From the NCBI GenBank assembly GCA_027257055.1, contig JAPVLO010000624.1:558001-622000 (forward strand): DNA of 64,000 bases, written 5' to 3'. The stretch is from Cephalopachus bancanus. Taxonomy: Eukaryota; Chordata; Mammalia; Primates; Tarsiidae. Position numbers and translations under genes: made by a program. Shown piece after piece: positions 1 through 12,325 of this stretch (positions are counted from its first letter, which is position 1; each line of letters starts with the position of its first letter). Below the pieces are notes generated by a model. The model was not told where the DNA came from and searched no databases. It saw nothing but the letters and a program-made list of their open reading frames with translations.

Positions 1-1016
1 GGGGGCAAGAGCTCAAGTTTCCCACCTGTGTGCATGATTGGCTACCCAAGTGGGAATTGGGAAGGAGTCCCCAGTCACTATTGTAATGTTGCTGTGTTGT
101 ACAGTTGCTACACAAAAGAGTTTATATGAGGAGTGAAAGGTTGCTATGGCAATAAGTCCCACCCAGATCCCTTGCCTTAGCTGCAGAAAGTCTGCATTTA
201 GAATGTCAAAGTGCAGCAGTCCTCAAGTATTCTCAGGGTAGCCTGCCCCAACCATAACAGTCAGCCACAGCAGAATTTGTCCTTGGAGTCCATTTTCTCT
301 AAGGCTGGCTAGAAAGCAACTTGCAGGAAGGGTTGAGTTCCTAGGTAATTGTGACTGGAGCCATTCAGTGCTTTTTTCCTGTACCACTCCACGTGAATTT
401 TGGCAGAGCTTGGCTGTGGGTAAGGCAGTTTCCTGTGAGAGACTGGAGTCCCACAAGTCTCAGGGGACCTTTCAAGTCTGTGACAAGAGTACAGAATCCC
501 TACATTTCCCTCATTCACTTCCCCTACTATATGCCAAGGCTGTGTATAGCTTATGCTATGATTCAGGCATGTTTGAATAGTTCCAACCCAGGCCTATACA
601 CTTTTCTCTCCTTTGCACTCTTTGGATAGTATCACTTCTTTGGTGAGTCATGGGGCACGCTGCTGGTCCCATTCTCTGAGTGTTGAGGAACTCCATTTTG
701 GTTTACTCCATGAGAGAAATGCACTCTAGCTGTGTCTTTTTGGCTGTCTTAATACTATCTCTCCTGCAATTTACCATCTCTTGTAGCTCTCATATATCTG
801 ATAAAATCTTTTTGTTGCTTTCACAAATAAAAGCCAATTTGGTTGGCATAAATATCTGGATTCACAAACATGTTTCTTTAAGCATTAAAATTTGGTCCAG
901 TCTCTTTTAGTGGTTTTCTGCTCCTGTTCTATCTGATTGTTTCATTTTATTTATTACTAAGGATCAAATATTTTTCTGAAAAGATTTTTTTTCTGTTTTT
1001 TTTTTTTTTGTAAGTA
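1..1016. other. Unassigned A+T-rich DNA, possibly LTR-derived
   Basis: No reading frame of note and no repeat I can name. The part up to about 850 ends in a run with AATAAAAG at 825-832, which resembles the polyadenylation-signal end of a retroviral LTR or another retroposed transcript end. I cannot identify a family or a TG...CA boundary. Positions 985-1010 are T-rich. Confidence 0.25.
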
Positions 1017-3406
1017 CAGGCACACCTTGTTTTATGGTGCTTTACTTTAGTGCGTTTTGCTTTACTGTGGTTTTTTTTCATTCTTTTTTTTAACAAATTG
1101 AAGGTTTGTATCAACTCTGCATTGAATAAGTCTGTCAGTGCCTTTTTTTCAAGGGAGTGTGTTCATTTTGGGTTTCAATGTCACATTATAGTAATTCTTG
1201 CAATATTTCAAACTTCTTCACTATTATAGTGTCATAGTCACCTGTGGTCAGTAATCTTTCCTGTTACTATTTTACTTGTATAGGGATGCCAAGGACCACA
1301 CTCGTTTAAGACAGTAAACTAAACCAATAAATGTTATGTATGTTATCACTGCTTCAACAACCAATAATTTATCTATTTCCCTCCTTCTCAAGTCCCTCAT
1401 TCCCTGTAATATGACAATATCAAAATTATTAAATATTAAAATTCTGTCAAATAATAACCCTAAAATGGCCCCTAAAGTAAAAGAAAGAGTCACCTGTCTG
1501 TCACTGTAAATCAAAAGATAAAAAATGAGTAAACTTAGTGAGGAAGGCATATCAAAAGCCAAGATGGGCCAAAAGCTAGGCTTCTTGTGCCCAACAGCCA
1601 GGTTGTGAATGCAAAGGAAAAGTTATCAAAGGAAATTAAAAGTACTTACTCCAGTGAGCACAAGAATGATAAGAAAGTGAAATAGCCTTTTTACTAATAC
1701 AAACCAAGCCTGAGTAGTCTGGATAAATCAAACCAGCTACAACATTCCCTTAAGTCAAAGCCTAATCCAGAGCAAGACTCTTATGTTACTCAGTTCCATG
1801 AAAGCTGAGAGAAGTGAAGAAGCTGCAAAAGAAAAGTTAGAAGCTAGCAGAGCTAGATTCATGAAATTTAAGTAAAGAAGTCATCTTTATAACATGAAAG
1901 TGAAAGGTGAAGCAGCAGTGCTGGTGTAGAAGCTGCAGCAAGTTATTCAGAAGAACTGGCTAAAATAATTGATGAGGGTGGCTATGCTAAAAAAATAGAT
2001 TTTTCACCATAGACAAAATAGCCTTTTATCAGGAGAAGATTCCATCTTGGACTTTCATAACTAGAGAAAAGTTGGTGCCTGGTTTGAAAAGTTCAAATGA
2101 CAAGATTGGTCTTGTGAGAAACAAATATAGCTGGTGACTTTAAGTTGAAGCCAATGATCATCTTAAAATCTTAGGGCCCATAAAAATTATGCTAAATATA
2201 CTCTTACTGTGATCTATAAATTGGACAAAGTCTGGATGAGAGCACATCTTCTTACAGTGTGGTTTACTGAATATTTTAAGCCAACAGTTGAGATGTATTG
2301 CTCAGAAGGAAAAAAAAAAGAGAATCTTCATTACCCAAGAGCTCTGTTGGAGATGTACAAGGATACATTGTTAATAATCTTGTTGATAATATTGTTTTTA
2401 TGCCTGCTAACACAAAATTCATTTTGCACCCATAGCTCAAAAAGTCATTTCAACTTCCATGTTTTCTTTTTTAAAGAAGCACATTTTACTATAAGACTAT
2501 AACTGCAATATAAAGCGAGCCTCCGATGGATCTGGGCAAAGTTAAAAACTTTATGGAAAGGATTCATCATTCTAGATGCCATTAAGAACATTTGTGATTC
2601 ATGGAAGGAGTTCTAAATATCAATATTAATAGGAATTTTGAAGAAGTTGATTCCAACCAACACGGATGACCTGGTGAGGTTCAGGACTTTAGTGGAGAAA
2701 GTGACTATAGATGTGATGGAAATAGGAAGAGAACTAGAATCAAAATTGGATCCTTGTGATTTGACGAAATTGCTGCAATCTCATGACAAAACTTTCTTCT
2801 TATAAATGAGAAGAAATAGTGATTTCTTGAGATAGAATCTACTCAAGGTGAAGATATTGAGAAAATTGTTTAAATGAAACAAATAATTTAGAATATTACC
2901 TAAACTCAGTTGATAAAACAGTGGCAGATTTTGAAAGGATTGACTTCAATTTTGAAAGAAGTTCTTCTGTGGATAAAATGCAGTCAAACATCATGTCATG
3001 CTACAGAGAAAATTTTTATCAAAAGAAGTGCCACTTGATGTGGCCAACTTCATTGTTGTCTTATTTAAAGAGATTACTACAGCCACTCCAATCTTTAGCA
3101 ACTACCACTCTGATGAGTCAACAGCCATGAACGTGGAGGCAAGACCTTCCACCAGCAAAAAGATTGCAACTTGCAGATGACTCAGATAATCATTAGCATT
3201 TTTAAAGAGTAAAAGGTTTTTAATTAAGTTCTGTACATTGTTTTTGTAGTCATAATGCTATTACACACTTAATTGACTACAGTACAATGTAAACATAACT
3301 TTTACAGGCACTAGGAAACAAAAAAAAGGTATGATTGACTTTATTGCAATATTTGTTTTATTGGGTTATCTGAAACCAAACTTGCAATACCTCCAAGTTA
3401 TGCTTG
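1017..3406 (+). mobile_element. Tigger1 DNA transposon, near full length
   Basis: The left end begins CAGGCACACCTTG at 1017, right after a TA dinucleotide (1015-1016), the target of Tc1/mariner elements. The right end closes with the inverted equivalent (AGTTATGCTTG) at 3406, close to the terminal inverted repeats of Tigger1. Its length of 2390 bp compares with about 2.4 kb for the full element. The right-hand TA is mutated to AA. The interior follows Tigger1 in order from end to end with many substitutions and small indels, so this is an old, immobile fossil. A second copy in the opposite orientation lies at 50680-53310. Confidence 0.93.
1465..3196 (+). pseudogene. Tigger1 transposase, degraded
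   Basis: Remnant of the pogo-type transposase, which normally has an N-terminal CENP-B-like helix-turn-helix and a DDE catalytic core. The ATG at 1465 opens the family's usual start, followed by the LSEEG-type helix-turn-helix segment near 1525. Recognisable patches are the core segment around 2209-2300 (WFTEYFKPTVE) and the C-terminal part around 2921-3130 (FERIDFNFERSSSVDKM, then TSLLSYLK). The expected stop position is 3194-3196. Stops and frameshifts lie between the patches, so no full protein can be made. Many human transposase-derived genes come from this superfamily, but nothing here suggests domestication. Confidence 0.85.
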
Positions 3407-3654
3407 AAGTTTCTAAATACTTTCATTTTCAACTTTTAAGACATTTCTTTTTTCTTTATCTATAATATCATATTGTTTTCATTCACTTTTATCACCTTGA
3501 TTAAGTGGTTCTATATACTTCTCATGTTTTCCATTAGAGGAGTTCTATGGATCTTATTTAGCCCAGTCATTTTTTGTGTAGCAACCGTAGCCTTTAAAAC
3601 CACATGATGTTTGTATAGAAATTAAAGTCAGTTTTCCTATTATTATTCCAGTTA
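3407..3654. other. Unassigned spacer
   Basis: A+T-rich sequence between Tigger1 and an old L1; I see no repeat or gene. Confidence 0.4.
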
Positions 3655-4441
3655 GGGTGAAGAAAAGTGTTAAATATCATTAATCACTAGAGGAATACAA
3701 TTTGAAATGATAATGAAATGTGCCTACATGCCTCTAAGAATGCCTAAAATGAAAAACAGATCCTACCAAGTATTGCTAAGGATGTGGATGAAATGAATTT
3801 CTTATACACTCCTGGTGGGAATGCGGAATGGTACAACTACTTGGTAAAACAGTTTAGAATTTTCTTTAAAAGCTCATCATGTATTTGCTATACAACCTAG
3901 CTCTTTTACTACTAAGTATTTGCCCACGAAAAGTAGCATATATCCATTCCAAGATTTGTATATGAATGTTCATAGTGACTTTATTGTAATAGCCAAAAAC
4001 TGGAAACCATCCAAATGTCCATTAGCAAGCATATGGATAAACAAACTCTGACATATCCATTCAGTTGAATACTACTCAGCAATAAAGTAGAGGAACTATT
4101 GAAACATGCAACAGTGTGAATGAATCTTGAAATAATTGTGTCACATTAAGAAACTAGACAAAACAGGATAAACAATGTATGATTTATATAAAATTTTAGA
4201 AAATGCAAGCCAATGTATCATGACAGAAACGAGGTCATTGACTGCAAGTTGTCAAGACATATGGGCAGAGGTAAGAGGAAAGGATAACAAACAGGCATGA
4301 GGTGGAGGTAAATAATATGTATATTGTCTTGATTGTGGTGATGATTTTTTATGAGTGTACCAATACGTCCAAGCTTATCAAATTGTTACTTTAAATAGTC
4401 ACCATTTATTTCAGTCCACTATATCTCAATTAAGCTGTTAA
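3655..4441 (+). mobile_element. Old L1 (L1M-type) 3' end
   Basis: The sequence tracks the last part of L1 ORF2 and then the 3' UTR in the sense direction. It contains the degraded 'mammalian L1 tail' segments around CTCCTGGTGGGAATGCGG (3810), the 'atagccaaaaactgg' region (near 3990) and the 'caataaagtag' region (near 4080). It ends with the 'tcttgattgtggtgatg' 3' UTR block near 4330. Divergence is high and there is no clear poly-A tail or target duplication. The L1M assignment is by pattern; the exact subfamily is not determined. Confidence 0.75.
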
Positions 4442-6121
4442 AATGTATATCTAATTTTAAAATCTTCATAAAAATTTGAAAAGTATTATTTTTGTACAGC
4501 TTTTATTGGTGAAGCTTTATGATGGTCTGTAACACGGGGAATAAAATATTTTTTCCTTTAAAAATACTGCTGAGATATTAGTCAGCATATTCAACAGGGT
4601 GAACAAGAAAAAGAAAAGTAATTTACTGAAGAAAAAGGAAAGAAACAAAAAATTATGATTCTAATTTCAGCAATTCCTGGAAAGCAGCTCCAGAGAAACT
4701 TGGCTAAGAGTTGGGGAAAGACATATAAATTCTTCAGGGCAGCCATGCCAGGAAAAAGTTATAAATGACTGAAGGATTATGGCATTTGTGATGAGAAAGG
4801 AAATTAGTCTAACTGGTTGCTTATATTTTTAAGCTTTTTCAATTTAAAATGCCAACCTTAAAAGGCAAAAGAAATAAGAAGTGAGATTTTGTCTTTAATT
4901 TTTTTCTGAGTATCAAGTTCTGAATATTTGCTAAAATAGTTAAATTTTGAAAATGGTCCTTTTAAAAGAAAAACTTGAATTTTGTAAAAATTGAAATAGA
5001 CTTAAACAATGTTTTCTTGAAATTTGCTTTGAGAAAATTGAGTTCTTAGTTATAATCATTTATAACTGAGTCTCATAAAACCATTTTTTCCATATTATAA
5101 ACTGCCTAAAATATTGGAAAAAGTACTGTATTAGAGTTGATTCTCCTGTGATGTGGGAAAAAAATACATCATCTCTGGGCCTGTAACCAAATCATATAAC
5201 TTCTTTGGGTCCCAAATTCATCCTCTGTAATGTGTAAAAAATAGTTTAATTAATCTCTCTTAACTCCATTTCAGCTCTATAATTTATTATTCCATAAACT
5301 CAGATTAAGTGATTAAGACTATTTCTTAATTTTCTAAAGTTAGAACAGAAGAAGAATAGTGCATAGGTGATTCAAATTAAAAAAAGAAAATAAGTGATGC
5401 TAGACTAGCAAAAAATTGATTTATAAGCAATATAACTGTGATAATTGTTAGTAGTATTGTCTTTATCAACTATTTTCTAAAATTTATCTGTGCTTTTAAA
5501 GAACGCTGCCTAGAAATTATAGTGAGTGCTATTCCAAGGTCAAATGTGCCTCATTATGTGCAAATAACTAATTTCTCTTAATAATAGATTTCTGTAGTAT
5601 TCAACTGTTGTTTTATTTTGAATTTACAGTTATAAGCCTTTTGTTCCTGACAAATTTACCCTATAGATGACACATATATTTATGTGAGACTACTTGAGTT
5701 AGTACAGCTCAAATAGAATGCTGGAAGTAAAGTAATTAAAAAGAAATATAGAAACATAGACTATGGATAGTTTATGGAAAAATATTTGGGAAATCATAAG
5801 ACATATAATTCCAGTGATAAACTCTTGACTTTTTTGTATTACAGTCATTTTTCTTATAAAATGGCAAACTACAAAATTACAATAATGCTGAAAAAAACCC
5901 AATAAACTAAACAATCAGAACATTGATTTGATATGTATCAAGAGCATTAACAAAGGTTTCCCTTTGACGAATAAACCCATTCTTGGGATCTTTTCTTCTA
6001 AAGTTAGATGTAGTTAAAGGCTATGATATGCTCCTATTGCTCAAAAAGCAAAACTTTTGAGTCTTTTTCCATGTGACTCTACCAACTTCTGCTCTCTCTC
6101 TCTGTCTCTTTTTAAAGCATA
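4442..6121. other. Unassigned A+T-rich DNA
   Basis: About 1.7 kb with no recognisable repeat, RNA gene or usable reading frame. There is a short CT-rich patch near 6090-6110. Confidence 0.4.
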
Positions 6122-6449
6122 TATTTTCTTTATTTTTTATTTTTATTTTGAAGATGTGGGGCACAAGTCAAGGTCAGGCACATAAGTGGTTATCATACAG
6201 GTAAAGTTTGGGCCTCCCTTTGGTCCCCACTTCACCTGGTTTGAGATTGGATACCTTTATCGATGTTTTATGTCCCCCTCCCTCCCTGGCAGTAAAAAAA
6301 AAAAATGTGGTACATATACATGATGGACTGTTATGCAGCCATAAAGAAGGACAAAAGTATGAACTTTGCAGCAACTTGGATGGATTTAGAGTCTATAATA
6401 CTCAGTGATCTATACAGAAAGAACTGAGTACCACAGGTTCTCACTCATA
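6122..6449 (-). mobile_element. Short L1 with inverted 5' part (twin-priming type)
   Basis: Two pieces of the same L1 type lie head to head. Positions 6122 to about 6292 are the L1 3' UTR in minus orientation, beginning with a T-rich block that is the poly-A tail. Positions about 6293-6449 are the end of L1 ORF2 in plus orientation, with the block AAATGTGGTACATATAC through TCTCACTCATA. On the minus strand the order is inverted 5' segment, then sense 3' segment, then tail, which is the arrangement left by twin priming during target-primed reverse transcription. Roughly 60 bases that lie between the two segments in intact copies (compare 32781-32840) are missing at the junction. I could not find a clear target-site duplication. 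Confidence 0.8.
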
Positions 6450-7170
6450 TGCCCTCTCAATTTTGTCATGCATTGACTCAGTTTTATTGAAGACTTTGCC
6501 TTCTGACACATTCTTCATCCCAACATTTCACTGTCTACGTAACTTATACATTCAATATTTTTTATTCATAGATCCTTGATTTCCCTCTCATAACCAAGTT
6601 TAACAATAGCCATTAAAGCAACTGACTTAACCAGGTAAATGATACCATTGCAAACTGAAAGATTTCAACTTAAATCAGTCTATTTCATAACCTCGACTTT
6701 GAACTCTTATACCCATTCTCTATGGTACCAGTTCCAAAGCCATGTCACTTTTCTGAAACCCTTCATCTCATTTGCCCTTACTCTCATCAGTTCACCTCAT
6801 CTTAAATAAAGATGCAATCAACTTCTACTCTTATCTTCCTCTTTATGTTTTATATAATAGGAATAGGTGTCACCTTTCTATCCATGTCTTTGCTTAATTC
6901 CCTGCTATTTCCATAATTACAAATTGTGGTGTAATAAATTATGTTGAAATGGATGTCTTTAAAAAATTCTCATTTCTTAAGGTTATTTGCAGTTGCTTGA
7001 GCTCAGCTGAATGATTCTGTCATGCAGTTATGGCTAACTAATGGTCAGTGCTGAAATCACTTGAATATCTGAAAGGGCTGGTTGTCAAAGATAGCTTCTT
7101 CATCATACACATGTCTGGTGCCTCAGATGAAATGGTTCGGTTGGTAATTTTTCTCTCTCAATGTACCCTC
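6450..7170. other. Unassigned DNA, perhaps old LTR at its right end
   Basis: No gene is seen. The right part (about 6976-7170), together with 14420-14520 across the nested L1 block, weakly resembles the minus strand of the same old LTR class seen at 47660-48475. I could not fix boundaries. Confidence 0.3.
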
Positions 7171-7183
7171 TCTGGCCAGTTTC
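7171..7183. repeat. Target-site duplication of outer L1 (copy 1)
   Basis: tctggccagtttc here matches tctgaccagtttc at 14407-14419 (12 of 13). The two copies flank the 5'-truncated L1 that hosts the full-length L1. Confidence 0.75.
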
Positions 7184-8005
7184 TTTCTTTTTTTAAATTT
7201 TTATTTCAAAGATATGGGGTACAATTAAAGGTTAGGTGTACAAATGGTCATTGTACAGGTAAAGTCTGGGCCTCACTTTGGTCCCTATGTCACCTAGTTT
7301 GAGATCAAATAACCTTACTGATGAAGTGTACCCTCCCTCCCCTGGCAGTTTCCCACCACTGCCAATCCCTTTCTTGTAGTATTATGATAATTGTTGAGGT
7401 CCGCTTTGAGTGAGAACATGTGGTACTCCCTTCTTAGTTTCTGTGATACATCACTGAATATTATAGGTTCTAAATCCATCCAAGTTGCTGCAGGTTTCAT
7501 AATTTTGTCCTTCTATTATGACTGAGTAATATTCCATGGTGTATATGTACCACATTTTTTTTTATTCATTCCAGTTTTGATGGGCAGCATGGTTGGTTCC
7601 ATGTTTTTGCTATTGTGAATAATGCTGCAATAAACATTCATGTGCAGGTATCATTTTCATAGAGTGGAGTTCCTCTGGGTATAAGGGGATGGTTGGATTG
7701 TATGGAAAAATCAATTGTTAGATCTTTTAGGAATCGCCACACTGTTTTCCACAGAGGTTGTGCTAGTTTACACTCCCACCAACAGTGTAGAAATGTTCCC
7801 TTTTCCCAGAATCCTCTCCAGCATCTGTTGTTTTTTGAATTATTGATGATGGCCATTCTGACTGGAGTTATGTGGTATCTCAATGTGGTTTTAATTGGCA
7901 TTTCTTTGATGATGAGCGAGGCTGAGCATGTTTTCATGTATCTGTTGGATGCTGGTATGTCTTCTTTTGAGAAGAATCTATTCAAATCTTTTGCACACTT
8001 TTTAA
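7184..8005 (-). mobile_element. 5'-truncated L1, 3' portion (host of the nested L1)
   Basis: On the minus strand this is the end of ORF2 followed by the 3' UTR, with a T-rich tail at 7184-7200. It stops at 8005 and resumes at 14365-14406 with the adjoining ORF2 sequence (tgctgtttgtttttatctg), so the two pieces are one element split by the insertion of 8006-14345. Together they make about 860 bp, a typical 5'-truncated copy. Conserved ORF2 C-terminal blocks are visible, such as ENDTCT and the [19 protein letters not shown] segment read from about 7860 downward. Frameshifts and a lost canonical stop make it a fossil. Confidence 0.88.
7987..8005. repeat. Target-site duplication of nested full-length L1 (copy 1)
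   Basis: tcttttgcacactttttaa here and tcttttgcccactttttaa at 14346-14364 agree at 18 of 19 bases. The duplicated sequence is itself L1 ORF2 (compare 61950-61970), which proves that the full-length L1 landed inside another L1. Confidence 0.92.
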
Positions 8006-8186
8006 AAAATATAGAGATTTGGAGTACAATTCAGGGTTAGGTATACAAACATTGATTATGCAGGCACCCTTGTTGATAAGGTGTGTCCCTCCCTCCCCTA
8101 GTAGTTTCCCTCAGCTGCCAATCCCACTCCCCTTCCCTGACAGTTTCCCACTACTGCCAATCTGTTTCTTACAGTCGTATAATTGT

Positions 8187-11100
8187 TCAGGGTCTACTTA
8201 TGAATGAGAACATATGGTACTCTGTTCTTTGTTTCTGTGATAGATCACTGAGTATGATCAACTCTAAATCTATCCAAGTTGCTGTGAAGTACATATGTTT
8301 GTCCTTCTTTATGGTTGAATAATATTCCATTGTGTATATGTACCACAATTTTTTTATCCAGCCCAGCTTCCACGGGCCACATGGTTGATTCCATATTTTT
8401 GCTATTGTGAATAGAGCTGCAACAAACAAACGTGTGCAGGTATCTTTTTGGTAGAATGATTTGAGTTCCTCTGGGTGTATTCCCAAAAGGGGAATTGCTG
8501 GGACATATGGAAGGTCAACTTTTAGTTCCTTCAGAAATTACCATACTGTTTTCCATAGAGGTTGCACTAGTTTGCATTCCCACCAGCAGTGTAGAAGCAT
8601 TCCTTTTTCTCCACATCCTCACCAACATCTGTTGTTTGTTAGCTTTATTAATGATGGCCATTATTCTGGGGTTAGGTGGTATCTCAGTGTGGTTTTGATT
8701 TGCATTTCTCTGATGATGAGTGAGGCTCGTGTGTCTGTTGGCTGTCCATATATGTTCTTTTGAGAATTGTCTACTCCTGTCTTTTGCCAACTTTGTAATG
8801 GGGCTGTTTGTTTTTTTCCTTTCCACACGTTTGTGTTCCTTGTAGATCCTAAATGTTAGGCCTTTGTCAGATATGCAGTGGGCAAATATTTTTTCCCATT
8901 TTGTGGGCTGTCTCCTTGCTCTCTTGATGATATCTTTTGCTTTGCAGAAGCTTGTGAGTTTGATGAGGTCCCAATTATCTATCTTATTTCTTAAGATAGG
9001 CATTTAGGGTTCTGAATAGGAATTGGTTGCCATTTCCAATTATCATAAGGGTGTCTCCTGTGTTTTCTAAGATTCTTATAGTTTGAGGGTTTTTTACGAT
9101 TAGGTCTTTGATCCATTTAGAGTTAATTTTGTGTATGGTGATAGGTAAGGGTCCTGTTTCAATCTTCTGCGTGTGATCAGCCAGTTTTCCCAGTGCCAAT
9201 TACTGAATTGGTTCTCCTCTCCCCAGTGGTTGTTGTTGGAGGCTTTATCAAAGATGAGTTGGTTGAGAAATTGAGACTTTGCTTCCAGAATCTCTATCCT
9301 GTCTATATGCCTGTTCTTGTACCAATACCAGGCTGTTTTGATTACTGCAGCCTTATAGTAAAGTTTGAAGTCTGGAAGTGTGATACCTCCTGCTTTGATT
9401 CTTTTGCTAAGATTTCCTTTTGCTATTCATGGTCGTTTATGTTTCCAAATGAATTTCTGTATTGTCATTTCCAGGTCTGTGAAGAATGATGTTGGTAACT
9501 TAATGGGTATTGCATTGAATCTGTAGATTGCTTTTGGTAGGATGGACATTTTAACAATGTTGATTCTTCCTATCTATGAGCATGGAATATTTTTCCATTT
9601 GCTTGTGTCTTCTTGGATTTCTTTGAGCAGTGTTTTCTAGTTCTCACTGTAAAATTCTTTAATTTCTTTGGTTAGGAAAATACCGAGGTATTTCATTTTT
9701 GTGTGTGGCTATTGTGAATGGGATTGTGCTTTTAATTTGGGTCTCTGCCTGTTTATTTTTGGAGTATAGAAATGCAAATGTCTTTTGCACATTTTGTACC
9801 CCAAAACGTTGCCAAATTTCTTTATCAGTGCAAGCAGGTTTTGGATAGATTCTCCTGAATTTTCAAGATGTAGTATCATATCATCAGCAAAGAGGGATAA
9901 CTTGACTTCCTCTTTTCCTGTTTGGATACCCCCAATTTCCTCTCTTGTCTAATTTTCCATGCTAAGACTTCCAACATAATGTTGAAGAAGAGGGGTAAGA
10001 GTGGGCAGCCCTGTCTTGTTTCAGTTTTCAGGGGAAATATTTCCAGTTTCTGTCCATTTAGCAATATGTTAGCTGTGGGTTTATCGTAAATGGCACTTAC
10101 TATTTTGAGGTATGTTCCTTCTATACCTAGGTGTTTGAGGATTTTTATCAAGAAGGGATGCTGGATTTTATCAAAAGCTTTTTCTGCATCTAATGATATA
10201 ATCATGTGGTTCTTGTTTTTACATCTGTTGATGTATTTAGTTACATTTATGGTCTTGTGAATGTTGAACCAGCCCTACATCCTGGGGATAAAGTCTACTT
10301 GACCATGGTAGATGATTTTTGAGATGTGTTTTTGAATCCAATTTGGTAGAATCTTGTTGAGGATTTTTATATCTATGTTCAAAAGGGATATTGATGTGTA
10401 GTTCTCTTTTTTTGTTGGATCTTTACCCAGTTTGGGTATCAGTGTGATAGTAACTTTGGAAAATGATTTGGGGAGAATTCCATCTTTCTCAATTGCGTGG
10501 AATATTTTCAATAGGATTGGTATCAGCTCCTCATGGTATGTTTTGTATAATTTTGCTGGAAAGTCATCTGGTCCAGGATTTTTTCTTGTAGGCAGTTTTC
10601 ATTTGAGAGAGTCAATTTCTTGGATTGTTATTGGTGTATTTAGTGTCTCCGTTTCTCTTGTTTCAACCTTTGGAGGTTGTGATGTCAGAAAGTCCTCCAT
10701 TTCAGTTAGCTTATCAAATTTGTGTCCATAAGTGTATACATAGTAATATCTGATAATCTTTTGTTTTTCTTTAGAGTCAGCTGTGATTTGACTTTTTGTA
10801 TTTCTGATTGTGTTTATTTGGACTTTTTCTATCTTTTTTGGCCATTCTGGCTAAGGGTTCATCAATTTTGTTAATTCTTTCAAAGAACCAGCTTCTTGTT
10901 TTTTTGATGTTTTCAATGATAATTTTGTCTTCTATGTTCTGTATTTGGGCTCTTATTTTGGTGATTTATTTCTTCTACTAAAGTTGGGTTTTTGGTGGTC
11001 TTCTCTATCCAGCTCCGTTGGGTGATTTGTTAGGCTTTCTACTTGTGATCTTTCCATTTCCTTGGTGTGTGCTCATAGAGATATAAATTCCTCTCTTATA

Positions 11101-11265
11101 ACTGATTTCATGATATCCCAGAGGTTTTGGTAAGATGTTCAATGTTTCATTTGTTTCCAGGAATGTTTTAATTTCTGCTTTGATTTCTGTGTTGACCCAG
11201 TAGTTGTTCAGCATCATGCTGTTTAGTGTCCATGTCTTTGTGGGCTTTGGGGAAATTTTGTTGGT
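8187..11265 (-). pseudogene. L1 ORF2 remnant lacking the endonuclease domain
   Basis: ORF2 normally encodes an apurinic-type endonuclease, a reverse transcriptase and a C-terminal cysteine-rich region. Here the reverse transcriptase and C-terminal parts can be read in several broken frames. Examples are the block [15 protein letters not shown] near 10200, a TRQGCPL motif near 10010, the FADD catalytic region near 9890, and the C-terminal end at 8187-8486 closing in MFSFISRP and a stop at 8187-8189. The first ~240 codons, including the start codon and nearly the whole endonuclease, are missing. The inter-ORF sequence joins directly to the TWTLNS-type segment near 11265. Confidence 0.85.
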
Positions 11266-11429
11266 TCTTATACAATTTTTTGTTTGTTTTCTTGTTTTTC
11301 TTTTGGCCCTTGGGTTGATATATGTGTGTGTTTTCAAGTTTCTTGTTGCACTGTATTCTCTATTAATTCTGTGCTCTGCTGTTCTCTTGGGAAGTGTGTG
11401 GTCATTCTCTTTTTTTCTTTCTTCTGTGC

Positions 11430-12325
11430 TTAATACTTTTTTAAGTGTCTCTAATAGAACTGGTCTGGAAGCTGCATAGTCTCTTAGGGACTGGATGTCT
11501 GGGAAGGATTTTAATTCTCCATCACTGATGAAGCTGAGCTTGGCTGGATAGGAGTTTCTTGGTTGAAATTGTTTTCCTTTGAGGATTTTATATATAGGGC
11601 TCCAGTCCCTTCTTGCTTGTAGTGTTTCTCCTGATAGGTCTGCTGCTATTCTGACTGGTTTTCCCTGGTAGGTAGTCTGACCTTTCTCTCCTGTTGCCTT
11701 TAGGATTTTTTCTTTTGTGCCTACTTTGTGTAGGGAAATTACTATGTGTCTATGGGTTGGTCATCTCATTTGATGTCTTGTGGGAGTTCTCTGTATCTCT
11801 TGTGCTTGGCTGGTCACATCTATAGTGAGATGGGGAAAGTTTTCTTGGATTATATCCTGGAATACTTGCTCCAAGTTGTTCTCCATTTCCCTTTCTTCTT
11901 CTGGGATACCAATCAGGCATAGGTTCAACTTCTTGATAAAATTGCACATTGCTTATAGGTTTTGTTCTTTCTTTCTGAGTCTTCTTTCTATGTTTTTTAC
12001 AGATTGGGTTAATTCCATGTTCTGGTCTTCAAGTTCTGAGATTCTTTCTTCAACTAGATTGATTTTGTTTTCCATGCTAGTCATCTTATTTATTTCCTGG
12101 ATGAAATTTTTTTATTGCCAAAATTTCTGTAACAAGTATTTTCAGTGTTGCTTCTTGTCTTTCTTGAGTCTTATTCACTCTTTCCATCCATTCCCTAATC
12201 CCTGTTGTATTCTGGCAACAGTTTTTGGTGACTTCCATTGTTTGGGCACCGAGGTCTGATTTTTCAGGAGTTTTGTCATTGGTACACTTGAAATTGCCTG
12301 AGGTCTTCCTTTGGTTTTCCCTCAT
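11430..12325 (-). pseudogene. L1 ORF1 remnant
   Basis: ORF1 encodes the trimeric RNA-binding chaperone of L1. The likely start is the ATG at 12323-12325, opening MRENQRKTSGNFK. A segment with KTPEKSDLGAQTMEV follows, and the RNA-recognition region is visible at 11761-11949 as LCLIGIPEEEREMENNLEQV and IIQENFP, the hallmark of the ORF1 central domain. The frame is interrupted several times. The C-terminal part falls around 11430-11700. Confidence 0.8.
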
